In this document: positions 1 to 7,769 of the stretch, in pieces | Layout of the letters: each line of letters starts with the position of its first letter | Position numbering within the stretch: the first letter of the stretch is position 1 | NCBI GenBank assembly: GCA_905182265.1 | Contig: CAJJAO010000017.1 | Span: 1 to 64,000 of the forward strand | Source: a gamma proteobacterium HTCC2207 | GTDB taxonomy: Bacteria; Pseudomonadota; Gammaproteobacteria; Pseudomonadales; Porticoccaceae | DNA: 64,000 bases | Direction: 5' to 3' | Translations under genes and position numbers: made by a program | The notes under the pieces: model-generated | Seen by the model: the letters and a program-made list of their open reading frames with translations, nothing else | What the model was told of the DNA's origin: nothing | Databases searched by the model: none

Positions 1-232
1 ACATGGCCAGCGCTTCTGGGTCGTCAAGAAAATCAATGCCGATCTCCTCCAACAAGATATCGGCGTTATCTTCTATCAGCTGCAGGTTTTCTTCGCTGAG
101 GTATTCGAAATAGGGGATTTTGCGCTCAATAAACGGTGCGGTTTTGACCACTGCATTGGCACGAGCTTCCCGGCGTCCGTCACGGCCACCACCACTTCTG
201 CCTGCTCTTTTGCGTCCAGTTGTTTCAGTCAT
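1..232 (-). CDS. Trimethylamine methyltransferase (MttB/COG5598) family protein, truncated by the window edge
   Basis: Only the first 77 codons lie in the window. The start is ATG at 230-232, and the protein opens MTETTGRKRAGRSGG, followed by an Arg-rich stretch and then IERKIPYFEYLSEENL and EIGIDFLDDPEAL. This is the characteristic N-terminus of the MttB superfamily, corrinoid-dependent methyltransferases acting on trimethylamine, glycine betaine or related quaternary amines. Most bacterial members lack the pyrrolysine of the archaeal enzyme; that position is outside the window. It follows a dimethylglycine-dehydrogenase-like gene on the same strand after 131 bp, so a shared role in methylated-amine breakdown is inferred. 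The exact substrate cannot be told from this fragment. Confidence 0.8.
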   Translation of the reverse strand, partial: MTETTGRKRAGRSGGGRDGRREARANAVVKTAPFIERKIPYFEYLSEENLQLIEDNADILLEEIGIDFLDDPEALAM

Positions 233-363
233 AATAATGCTTCCGTTAGAGAGGTTTTCGTCTCTTCTATGAGGTCTACTATTGGTCGCAGTCTGTGCCT
301 GTTTAGGCCCTGCCGCATATGGTGTTGCGACGCGGGAATATCAGTCTACGACGCGCCTAAAAG

Positions 364-2877
364 CTAGCTTCGCAAACAGACATTGTCGCCATCAAAAGGG
401 GACTCATCGATCACAGTAGCCCTGTAGCGCTGACCAAGAATTTCAATCTCCAATTCAGTCCCTATGGCCCCATAGGCAGCTTTTACCAAACCTAGAGCTA
501 GAGACTTGTTGGTGCGAAACCCGAAGCCACCGGAGGTTGCTCGTCCAACCAGCTGACCGTCCTGATACAGCCCTTCCGAACCGCGAGCATCGGCATCAGT
601 CACGCCGTGAACTTCCAGAGTAGCGAAACAATTTTCAAAGCCTCTTTTCTGCCAATCCAAAAGACCCTGCTTGCCGACAAAGTCATAATCTTTATCAAGT
701 TTTACAAAGCGATCTAAGCCCGACTCTAGGGCCGAGTATTCGATAGACATCTCACGGGGGATCAGTCGATAGGATTTTTCGAGACGCATGCTGTCCATGG
801 CGCGGATACCAAAGGGTTTGATCTCAAATTCTGCACCCGCCTTCATCAACTCATCGAAAATGTAGTTTTGCATTTCGATAGGGTGATGCAGCTCCCAACC
901 CAATTCGCCGACAAAGTTAACCCGCAGCGCCTCAGCCTGGGCATAGCCCACATTGATCGACTTTCCGGTTAACCATTTGAAGTTATCGTTGGACATGTCT
1001 GTGTCGGTAAGCTTTTGCAGTACCTCGCGGGATTTCGGGCCTGCCACCACCAATACACCCATCTGAGTAGTAATCTTTTGCAGATTAACCGAACCGTCAT
1101 GAGGGGCAAGCTTGGTGAGGTAATCCCAGTCATGGCGTTCTTGGCCGCCTGCAAAGACTAGGTAATAGCTGTTTTTAGCACGTTTGTAGATTGTAAATTC
1201 TGCTCGCACACCACCGTTTAGGGACAGCATATGGCAGAGGCCGATGCGGCCTATGGCTTTGGGCACGTTGTTGGCGACTATACTGTTTAGCCAGGCTTCT
1301 GAGCCAGGGCCAGTGACTGTGCATTTCGAGAACGCCGACATATCCAGCACACCGACATGCTCAGTGACGTGACGACATTCTTGGCCGACAAAATCAAAGT
1401 AGTTAGAGCGGCGGAAAGAGTTTTTCTCAACAATGCGGCCGTCATCTAATGCCTTGGAATGGTTTTTATTCCACAAAGTATCGGCTTTATCCAGTTCACC
1501 CTCTGAAAGAGAATAGCCTGGAGGTGCGAACCAATTCGGTCGCTCCCAGCCATACACAGATCCAAACACGGCGCCCAACTCTTTCATGCGATCGTAACAG
1601 GGAGCTGTTTTCAGAGGCCTAGCAGCACCACGCTCTTCATCGGGATAATGGTTTTTAAATACATGGTCGTAGGCTTCTTCATTTTTACTACGCAGATAAC
1701 CGCGAGTCGCGTAGGGGCCAAAACGACGGGGGTCTACGCCCATCATATCGACCGTGGGCTCACCGTCGACAATCCACTCGGCCAGCTGCCAACCGGCACC
1801 ACCAGCGGCAGTGATACCAAAACTGTGACCTTCGTTAAGCCAGAAATTCTTAAGCCCCCAGGCTGGACCCACAATAGGGTTGCCATCTGGGGTGTAGGCT
1901 ATAGCGCCGTTATAAACAGTCTTGACGCCTACCTCTGCAAACGCAGGCACGCGGGCCATGCAGGCTTCAATATGAGGCATTAAGCGATCGAGGTCGCCGT
2001 TAAACAATTCGTACTCTGACTGGTCACTGGGGCCATCAACATAGCAGCAAGGTGCGCCCTCTTCGTAGGGCCCAAGGATAAAGCCCCCGGCTTCTTCACG
2101 CAGGTAATAGCCCGCGTCGGATTCACGGAGTACCGCCTGCTCTGGCAGCCCAGCAGCCTTGCGAGCCAACACATCGGGATGGGGATCGGTCACTATATAT
2201 TGGTGTTCAACGGGAATAACGGGGATATCCAAACCCACCATCTCACCAGTCTTGCGGGCAAAATTACCGGTACAGGAAACCACATGCTCACAGTGGATAT
2301 CGCCCTTATCAGTTTTTACTATCCAACTACTATCTGTCTGTTGTTCCAGGTCCAGCACCGAGGTGTTGCGGTAAATTTCGGCACCGCGAGCTCGAGCACC
2401 TTTGGCCAGGGCCTGAGTCAAATCAGCTGCCTGAATATAACCATCATCCGGGTGCTGGATCGCACCGATAATGCCGTCGATATTGGCCATTGGCCATGCT
2501 TCTTTAACCTGTTCTGGGGTCAAGAAATTCACTTCCACACCGACGGTCTGAGCAATGCCCGAGTAATATCTATACTCGTCCATGCGATCTTCGGTAGCGG
2601 CCAGGCGAATATTAGATACCACACTAAAGCCTACATCCTGCCCGGTCTCTTTTTCTAGCTCGTGGTAAAAGTCCACCGAGTACTGGTGTAATTTGCCCAC
2701 GGAGTAGCTCATATTAAACAGGGGTAACAATCCGGCAGCGTGCCAGGTCGACCCAGAGGTCAGCTCTTTTCGCTCTACCAACACCACGTCGCTCCAGCCT
2801 TTTTTGGCCAGGTGATAAAGAGTACTGGCGCCAACAACGCCACCGCCAATCACCACCACTTTTGCACTTGTTTTCAT
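364..2877 (-). CDS. FAD-dependent dimethylglycine/sarcosine dehydrogenase-like protein with C-terminal GcvT domain
   Basis: The 837-aa protein begins with a Rossmann FAD motif (VVVIGGGVVGASTLYHLAKKG, about residues 8-28 read as GxGxxG) and then TSGSTWHAAG, where the His is the usual covalent-FAD attachment site in dimethylglycine and sarcosine dehydrogenases. The first ~390 residues form the DAO-type oxidoreductase domain. The remainder matches the FAO_M linker and the GcvT aminomethyltransferase fold (for example GVLVVAGPKSREVL and GELGWELHHP), which accepts the methyl group on tetrahydrofolate. Predicted reaction: oxidative N-demethylation of dimethylglycine or sarcosine giving 5,10-methylene-THF. 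It is divergent from fhs and upstream of an MttB-family gene, which supports a glycine-betaine/one-carbon role. Distinguishing dimethylglycine from sarcosine or a related N-methyl substrate is not possible from motifs alone. Confidence 0.85.
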   Translation of the reverse strand: MKTSAKVVVIGGGVVGASTLYHLAKKGWSDVVLVERKELTSGSTWHAAGLLPLFNMSYSVGKLHQYSVDFYHELEKETGQDVGFSVVSNIRLAATEDRMDEYRYYSGIAQTVGVEVNFLTPEQVKEAWPMANIDGIIGAIQHPDDGYIQAADLTQALAKGARARGAEIYRNTSVLDLEQQTDSSWIVKTDKGDIHCEHVVSCTGNFARKTGEMVGLDIPVIPVEHQYIVTDPHPDVLARKAAGLPEQAVLRESDAGYYLREEAGGFILGPYEEGAPCCYVDGPSDQSEYELFNGDLDRLMPHIEACMARVPAFAEVGVKTVYNGAIAYTPDGNPIVGPAWGLKNFWLNEGHSFGITAAGGAGWQLAEWIVDGEPTVDMMGVDPRRFGPYATRGYLRSKNEEAYDHVFKNHYPDEERGAARPLKTAPCYDRMKELGAVFGSVYGWERPNWFAPPGYSLSEGELDKADTLWNKNHSKALDDGRIVEKNSFRRSNYFDFVGQECRHVTEHVGVLDMSAFSKCTVTGPGSEAWLNSIVANNVPKAIGRIGLCHMLSLNGGVRAEFTIYKRAKNSYYLVFAGGQERHDWDYLTKLAPHDGSVNLQKITTQMGVLVVAGPKSREVLQKLTDTDMSNDNFKWLTGKSINVGYAQAEALRVNFVGELGWELHHPIEMQNYIFDELMKAGAEFEIKPFGIRAMDSMRLEKSYRLIPREMSIEYSALESGLDRFVKLDKDYDFVGKQGLLDWQKRGFENCFATLEVHGVTDADARGSEGLYQDGQLVGRATSGGFGFRTNKSLALGLVKAAYGAIGTELEIEILGQRYRATVIDESPFDGDNVCLRS

Positions 2878-3126
2878 AGCCGACTCTCAGGGAAATAGTT
2901 GTCGCAGTGTATCTACCAATGAGGCCCCACTAACGCGCAATTACGACAGCTATGTACTCCAGTGCGTCATCGCCCTAATCCAGACGCCACTTGACCTGTC
3001 GTCGTTTTTGAGACAGCATAAGCCGGTCTCAGAAAGCCACCAAATTGGTGGGACAAGGAAGATGGCAGCTATTTGGCGCAGCACCTGAACAGTGCGTTTA
3101 TATGCCCAGCTATTTATGTAATCTTT

Positions 3127-3132
3127 TATAAT
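3127..3132 (+). promoter_or_regulatory. Possible -10 box upstream of fhs
   Basis: A consensus TATAAT lies 27 bp before the fhs start in the 281-bp divergent region shared with the dehydrogenase gene. No good -35 hexamer is seen 16-18 bp upstream, and the surrounding DNA is AT-rich, so this is tentative. The GGAG at 3147-3150 is the fhs ribosome binding site. Confidence 0.35.
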
Positions 3133-3158
3133 TTTATGTAATTCACGGAGAACAATTA

Positions 3159-4826
3159 ATGAGTGATATCGACATTGCCCGCGTGGCAAACAGTAAACCA
3201 ATTGGTGAAATCGCTAGTAAGTTAGGCATTCCAGATTCCGCGTTAATTCCCTACGGTCGCGACAAAGCAAAAATTGATCCCGCCCATATCACTTCGTTAA
3301 AAGACAAGCCTGATGGCAAGCTTATTTTAGTCACCGCAATTACCCCAACACCTGCCGGCGAAGGCAAAACAACTACCTCTGTAGGTCTCACTGATGGCTT
3401 AAACCGCATTGGCAAAAAGGCGCTGGTCTGCTTACGCGAACCCAGCCTAGGCCCCTGTTTTGGTATGAAAGGTGGTGCTGCCGGTGGTGGCTTTGCTCAG
3501 GTAGTGCCAATGGAAGATATCAATCTTCACTTTACCGGTGACTTCCATGCTATTGGCGCTGCTCATAATTTGATGTCGGCGTTAATTGATAATCATATTC
3601 ACTGGGGCAACAGCCTTGAGATAGATGCTCGACGCATTGTTTGGAAGCGCGTGGCCGATATGAATGACCGCGCCCTGCGCAGCATTAACTGCGGCCTTGG
3701 TGGGCCCGGTAATGGCTTCCCACGACAGGATGGCTACGACATTACTGTGGCCTCTGAAGTTATGGCGATTTTCTGTCTGGCAACTGATCTTGACGACCTT
3801 AAAGCGCGCCTAGACAGGATTGTGGTTGCCTATACCCGCGACCATAAACCCATTCTCGCCAGTGAAATTTTGGGCACCGGCGCAATGACTGTACTTCTTA
3901 AAGATGCCCTGGCCCCCAATCTAGTGCAGACATTAGAAAATAACCCCGCCATTATTCATGGTGGGCCTTTTGCCAATATCGCTCACGGCTGCAACTCGGT
4001 TATCGCTACCAAGGCCGGTTTAAAAATGGCCGATTATGTGGTGACTGAAGCTGGGTTTGGTGCCGATTTAGGCGCAGAAAAATTCTTTGATATTAAGTGT
4101 CGCGCAGCGGGACTACACCCAGATGCAGCCGTTATTGTTGCCACCACCAGAGCCTTGAAAATGCATGGCGGTGTCAGTAAAGAAGACTTAAACAGAGAGG
4201 ACTTAGATGCTCTGCGCAACGGCTGCTGCAACCTAGTTCGCCACATTGAGAATGTGAAGTCATTTGGCGTGCCAGTGGTGGTGGGTATTAATAGATTCAC
4301 CTCTGATACAGATGCCGAAATCGAAGTGATAAAAGAAATAGCTGCAAGCAATGGTGTTAAGGCTATCGACTGTACCCACTGGGCAGACGGCGGCGCAGGT
4401 ACTGAAGAGTTGGCCCACGAAGTAGCGGCCATGGCCGACAGTGGTGTTGCGAGTTTTGCTCCGCTTTACCCTGACGATATGCCCATTTGGGATAAGATTA
4501 AAACCGTTGCCACCAGACTTTACCGCGCCGACGATATTATTGCCGACCAAAAGATTCGTGATCAGATCCGGCAATTTGAGGACAACGGCTATGGTCACTT
4601 CCCTGTTTGTATCGCAAAGACCCAGTACAGCTTCTCGACCGACCCCAACCTCAAGGGAGCGCCGGCAAATCATGTAGTGGCTATTCGCGAAGTGCGCCTG
4701 AGTGCTGGTGCAGGCTTTATCGTCGTGGTCTGTGGCGATATTATGACTATGCCTGGGCTGCCTAGGGTTCCTGCTGCTAACAGTATTGGTATGGATGAGA
4801 ATGGTGAAGTTGCAGGGCTGTTTTAA
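3159..4826 (+). CDS. fhs: Formate--tetrahydrofolate ligase
   Basis: The 555-aa protein has the full FTHFS signature: the P-loop [16 protein letters not shown] near residue 62 (ATP binding) and the glycine-rich [20 protein letters not shown] segment around residue 100. The length is typical of the family. It joins formate and THF to give 10-formyl-THF using ATP, and runs in reverse when excess methylene-THF must be drained. It is divergent from a demethylating flavoprotein that produces methylene-THF, which suggests it balances C1 units released from methylated amines; this link is inference. The start is ATG with GGAG 8 bp upstream. The gene's 3' end (GCAGGGCTGTTTTAA) resembles the tandem repeat that follows it. 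Confidence 0.96.
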   Translation: MSDIDIARVANSKPIGEIASKLGIPDSALIPYGRDKAKIDPAHITSLKDKPDGKLILVTAITPTPAGEGKTTTSVGLTDGLNRIGKKALVCLREPSLGPCFGMKGGAAGGGFAQVVPMEDINLHFTGDFHAIGAAHNLMSALIDNHIHWGNSLEIDARRIVWKRVADMNDRALRSINCGLGGPGNGFPRQDGYDITVASEVMAIFCLATDLDDLKARLDRIVVAYTRDHKPILASEILGTGAMTVLLKDALAPNLVQTLENNPAIIHGGPFANIAHGCNSVIATKAGLKMADYVVTEAGFGADLGAEKFFDIKCRAAGLHPDAAVIVATTRALKMHGGVSKEDLNREDLDALRNGCCNLVRHIENVKSFGVPVVVGINRFTSDTDAEIEVIKEIAASNGVKAIDCTHWADGGAGTEELAHEVAAMADSGVASFAPLYPDDMPIWDKIKTVATRLYRADDIIADQKIRDQIRQFEDNGYGHFPVCIAKTQYSFSTDPNLKGAPANHVVAIREVRLSAGAGFIVVVCGDIMTMPGLPRVPAANSIGMDENGEVAGLF

Positions 4827-4852
4827 TGAAAGCTGCTGCTCTTTAACTACAG

Positions 4853-4971
4853 CCGCTACAAGGCTGTTTATTTGGTGACGCTACAAGGCTGTGCACATAG
4901 CGGCGGTCGAGGCCGTCTATTTAGTGACGCGCAGGGCTGTCTATTTAGTGACGCTCAAGGCTGTACATCTC
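4853..4971. repeat. Degenerate tandem repeat, ~24-25 bp unit, downstream of fhs
   Basis: Five imperfect units run head to tail at 4853, 4878, 4903, 4927 and 4951, with lengths 25, 25, 24, 24 and a partial 21. The clearest unit is at 4927-4950, with core AGGGCTGTCTATTTAGTG. The core resembles the last codons and stop of fhs (GCAGGGCTGTTTTAA), so the array may have grown from the gene's 3' end. It lies between the stop codon and the terminator. No open frame or protein role is evident. Confidence 0.8.
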
Positions 4972-4973
4972 AA

Positions 4974-5005
4974 AACAGGCTGGGTTAATTCCAGCCTGTT
5001 TTTTT
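4974..5005 (+). terminator. Rho-independent terminator after fhs
   Basis: A perfect 10-bp stem (AACAGGCTGG / CCAGCCTGTT) encloses the loop GTTAATT and is followed by a run of T. It lies 150 bp after the fhs stop, beyond the tandem repeats, and ahead of rlmA. Confidence 0.93.
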
Positions 5006-5068
5006 ATTCAGCTGGAACAAACTTCGGGCTCGGAGTAAAATTGCCGCGTCCCGTGACCTGAGCATAAT

Positions 5069-6082
5069 ATGTCTAGCCCAACCTTTACCTATCCAACCTT
5101 TGTGCCCAAGCCCGCTATCACTTCAGGTAATGGCTACAAATGCCCAAGCTGTGGCCTAGAACTTAGCATCATCGAAGGCACTACTACTTATAGCTGTGAC
5201 AATAACCATAGCTTCGATAGGGCTAAAGAAGGCTATATAAATCTGCATCTGGCCCAGCATAAACGCAGCCGTAATCCCGGTGATAGCGACGACATGATTC
5301 GCAGCCGCCAGCGGTTTTTAAATGCGGGTTACTACCAGGATCTGGCCAAGGCGATTATTGCTCACCTCGGCGAACAGGACGGCGAACAGCTCGTCGACAA
5401 AAGACTCTTAGATATAGGTTGCGGAGAAGGCTATTATCTTAGTGAAATTCGCAAGGTGCACAGTGAGTTGCAGCTGGTGGGTATCGATATCAGTAAAACT
5501 GCTGTTCGTTTAGCGGCCAAGCGTAAGCTCGACGCCCAGCTCGCTGTAGACAGTGCCTTTAATATCTCCCTCTTCGATAATAGTATCGATACTGCGATTT
5601 CAGTTTTTTCGCCTATTAATGCCCCAGAGACATCTCGCGTTCTTAAACCTGGGGGCACGCTGATTATGGTAGGGCCTGGCGAGCAGCACCTCTCAGGCTT
5701 AACGGCCCATATCTATGATAAAACTCAGCCCCACAAAGGCAACTATGCCAGCCTAGATGACAGCCCAGAATTTACCCTCAAAGAACAGATTGAAGTCTCT
5801 GAGACGATTTGCGTCAAAGGCACTGCCATTGCAGATTTACTACGTATGACCCCTTACTACTGGCACTGCACGCCTGAGCAGCAGGCACAGCTAGGGACCT
5901 TGGAGCAGCTTGAGACTCCCATCCATTTTACTATTAGACTTTATCAGAACTGCGCCGAAGCTCTTGAAATATTAGAAGCTCTTGAAATATTAGAAGCTCC
6001 TGACACGTTAGAAACTCCCGAGATATTAGAAGCCCCAGAGATCCTAGCAACCGCAGAAACACCAGAAGCCCCAAAAGAATAG
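5069..6082 (+). CDS. rlmA: 23S rRNA (guanine-745-N1)-methyltransferase-like protein with a repetitive C-terminal tail
   Basis: RlmA methylates a guanine in 23S rRNA helix 35 using S-adenosylmethionine. The N-terminal zinc site is visible as C25-x2-C28 and C43-x3-H47, and SAM motif I as LLDIGCGEGYYL near residues 113-124. The DDMIRSRQRFLNAGYY segment is also typical. The body ends around residue 297; the last ~40 residues are an unusual acidic tail of six-residue repeats (LEALEI, LEAPDT, LETPEI, LEAPEI and so on), absent from family members I know. The tail comes from an 18-bp tandem duplication in the DNA. The gene converges on the kinase-like gene, with stop codons 18 bp apart. The enzyme call is firm; RlmA rather than a paralogue such as TlrB is inferred from host range. 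Confidence 0.88.
   Translation: MSSPTFTYPTFVPKPAITSGNGYKCPSCGLELSIIEGTTTYSCDNNHSFDRAKEGYINLHLAQHKRSRNPGDSDDMIRSRQRFLNAGYYQDLAKAIIAHLGEQDGEQLVDKRLLDIGCGEGYYLSEIRKVHSELQLVGIDISKTAVRLAAKRKLDAQLAVDSAFNISLFDNSIDTAISVFSPINAPETSRVLKPGGTLIMVGPGEQHLSGLTAHIYDKTQPHKGNYASLDDSPEFTLKEQIEVSETICVKGTAIADLLRMTPYYWHCTPEQQAQLGTLEQLETPIHFTIRLYQNCAEALEILEALEILEAPDTLETPEILEAPEILATAETPEAPKE
5960..6078 (+). repeat. 18-bp tandem repeat inside the 3' end of rlmA
   Basis: The unit GCTCTTGAAATATTAGAA is present twice in perfect tandem (5960-5977, 5978-5995) and is followed by about four diverged copies. All keep the reading frame and encode Leu/Glu/Ala/Pro-rich hexapeptides. The two perfect copies suggest recent duplication. 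Confidence 0.88.
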
Positions 6083-6100
6083 ATAGCCCTAGGCAATGCG

Positions 6101-7108
6101 CTATTGGCCTTCAGCATAGCGATCAACAGGTAACATGAGCCTAAAAGTAGTCCCTTTACCCTGCCGAGACATTACTGTTGTGCGCCCCGAGTGCGCCTCA
6201 ACCACAGTTTTCACCTGATGCAACCCCAGGCCACTACCAGTCACTGAGGTTTTAGTTGAGAAAAATGGGTTGAATATTTTACCCAGATTTTCATCGGCAA
6301 TACCCTCGCCAGTGTCGGCTATATCAACCCAAATCATTGAGCTATGAGTGCCGGTGCGCAGCGTAATAGTGCCCTTAGATTGAATCGCCTCAACCGCATT
6401 AAATAGCAGGTTTAAAAACGCCTGCACAAGCAGGCTACTGTCGCAGAGTATCTTCGGCAGAGTGCCATATTGCTTAACGATGTCGGCTTTGTAATGAAGT
6501 TCATTAGAGGCTAAGTTTAAGGTTCTATCTAGTAGATTATTAATATCTTCTTCGGTGATTTCGCGGCGGTCAGTCGAAGAAAACTCGGTAAGATCTTCAA
6601 CTAATGTCTGCACCCGACTAATACCTCCCAATGAGTCTTCAAGTAATTTGTTGATATCGGTTTTAATAAAATCAAAATCAATCCGTTTCATCAATTTACC
6701 CACTTTTCTGGCCTGGCTAGTTTTAAAATAGCCCAGCCGCGGCGTAGCCCCGAGGGCCTCTTTTTGCTGCTCTATAAGGCCCGACATATCGTTAAAGTAG
6801 GTATAAAGTGAATTCATATTTGCTGCTATAAAGCCCAACGGGTTGGCTATCTCTTCGGCAACACCGGTAACTAATAAGCCAATTTTTGCCATTTTTTCTG
6901 AATGCATAAGCCGCAGCTGGAGCTGCTCTAACTCTTCATTAGCCTGGCGTAACCCTGCACTCTTTTCTGCTACTATTTGAGTACGATACTGGAGCGCCGC
7001 AGACGTTTCATAGAGCTCTGCAGTCAATTCTTCAGTACGGTCTTCAGCAGCCTGTCGCGCCTTAGCCTCCCTAGATAGGGATTTTTTTAGGTCATCGAGT
7101 TCGCTCAT
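6101..7108 (-). CDS. Histidine-kinase-like protein lacking the phosphoacceptor histidine
   Basis: The 335-aa protein has no membrane segment of its own. Residues 1-70 are a charged heptad-type coiled coil. Residues 71-95 align with the HisKA H-box, normally GVAHEINNP, but here read GVAEEIANP: E85 stands in place of the phosphorylated His. The C-terminal HATPase_c domain is intact, with N-box N237 (LLFNAVEAIQ), DTGEGI at 265-270 and GSGLGL at 291-296. It should therefore bind ATP but cannot autophosphorylate at the usual site. The start ATG overlaps the stop of a 51-codon ORF (ATGA), suggesting translational coupling. No response regulator is adjacent. It may act through another residue, as a partner of a second kinase, or as a non-signalling GHKL ATPase. 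Confidence 0.87.
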   Translation of the reverse strand: MSELDDLKKSLSREAKARQAAEDRTEELTAELYETSAALQYRTQIVAEKSAGLRQANEELEQLQLRLMHSEKMAKIGLLVTGVAEEIANPLGFIAANMNSLYTYFNDMSGLIEQQKEALGATPRLGYFKTSQARKVGKLMKRIDFDFIKTDINKLLEDSLGGISRVQTLVEDLTEFSSTDRREITEEDINNLLDRTLNLASNELHYKADIVKQYGTLPKILCDSSLLVQAFLNLLFNAVEAIQSKGTITLRTGTHSSMIWVDIADTGEGIADENLGKIFNPFFSTKTSVTGSGLGLHQVKTVVEAHSGRTTVMSRQGKGTTFRLMLPVDRYAEGQ

Positions 7109-7260
7109 AAACGTTCATCCATGTCAGGCTGATATCTTTTGTTAGGGCTGCGATTAGGCACGCCTTTAAGCAAACCTTTAAGCACAGCTTTAAGGGAGCA
7201 AATAAAGAGGCAGGTAAAGACTGAAAAGTAGGCGGGGGTAATACCTATTAGCACTGACAT
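7105..7260 (-). CDS. Small membrane-peptide ORF (51 aa) translationally coupled to the kinase-like gene
   Basis: No family is recognised. The ATG at 7258-7260 is preceded by a near-ideal Shine-Dalgarno (AAGGAG, 4 nt before the start codon), and the stop TGA overlaps the downstream kinase-like start as ATGA. The peptide starts MSVLIGITPAYFSVFTCLFI: about 23 hydrophobic residues able to cross the membrane. A basic segment with LKAVLKGLLKGV follows, then a polar tail ending DMDERL. The strong ribosome binding site and stop-start overlap argue that it is translated. A role as the membrane anchor or sensor for the otherwise soluble kinase-like protein is an attractive inference, but it could also be only a leader that sets kinase translation. 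Confidence 0.65.
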   Translation of the reverse strand: MSVLIGITPAYFSVFTCLFICSLKAVLKGLLKGVPNRSPNKRYQPDMDERL

Positions 7261-7396
7261 AAAACTCCTTTTTAACTTCTTCCCATCCTATGGGAACTAA
7301 AAAATAAACTGACTGCTGAAGTAACGGTTAAATGGCTGTCCTCTATAAAATATAGCTGATTATCGAGCGAGAATATGACTTATCTTCAGTTGATCT

Positions 7397-7612
7397 CTAT
7401 TTTTGGAACTCGAATAAACGCACAACCTCAACATTGAGGGCTGCGGCAATCTTTTCCAGGTTATTAAAACGGGGCCCGAAGATACCCCGCTCCATATTAC
7501 TAATAGACTCAATACTAAGTTCAGTTGCGTCTGCCAACTGTTCTTGAGTCAAACCTTTTTGCGTGCGCAATGATTTGAGCTTATTGCCAAATCGCGTTTT
7601 TAAACTAGCCAT
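7397..7612 (-). CDS. XRE-family helix-turn-helix transcriptional regulator
   Basis: The ~71-aa protein is a single HTH_3 domain: LKSLRTQKGLTQEQLADAT (helices 1-2), then LSIESISNMERG (recognition helix) and LEKIAAALNVEVVRLFEF at the end. There is no sensing domain, so it resembles small Cro/C.-type regulators. A longer reading frame reaches back to 7663, but ATG at 7610-7612 has GGGA about 8 bp upstream and begins directly with the fold, so I chose it. It is transcribed toward the 51-aa ORF and kinase-like gene, 136 bp away, and may regulate them. A perfect palindrome lies about 105 bp upstream. Target genes are unknown. Confidence 0.85.
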   Translation of the reverse strand: MASLKTRFGNKLKSLRTQKGLTQEQLADATELSIESISNMERGIFGPRFNNLEKIAAALNVEVVRLFEFQK

Positions 7613-7716
7613 AACAGCATTCCCGAGGAAAAAATGGCAATTGAGGTGGAGTAGCCCTATCAATCTAGCTAAGTCGATCTTCTTATTTAACAGAGTTACA
7701 CTTCGTTTTTGTCATT

Positions 7717-7730
7717 ACTGCGGCCGCAGT
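7717..7730. promoter_or_regulatory. 14-bp perfect palindrome upstream of the XRE gene
   Basis: ACTGCGGCCGCAGT is a perfect inverted repeat with no spacer, in the 157 bp between the GST stop and the XRE start. Its position would suit an operator for the dimeric HTH protein. This is inference from position and symmetry only. Confidence 0.35.
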
Positions 7731-7769
7731 CTCTCTGCGCTCCCCTCTCCGCTCTCTCCTGGACAACTA

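Noticed and set aside
1648..2658. Several long ORFs antisense to the dehydrogenase and similar shadows inside nuo, gltB and other genes
   Set aside because: They overlap well-supported genes on the other strand or in another frame and carry no recognisable domain.
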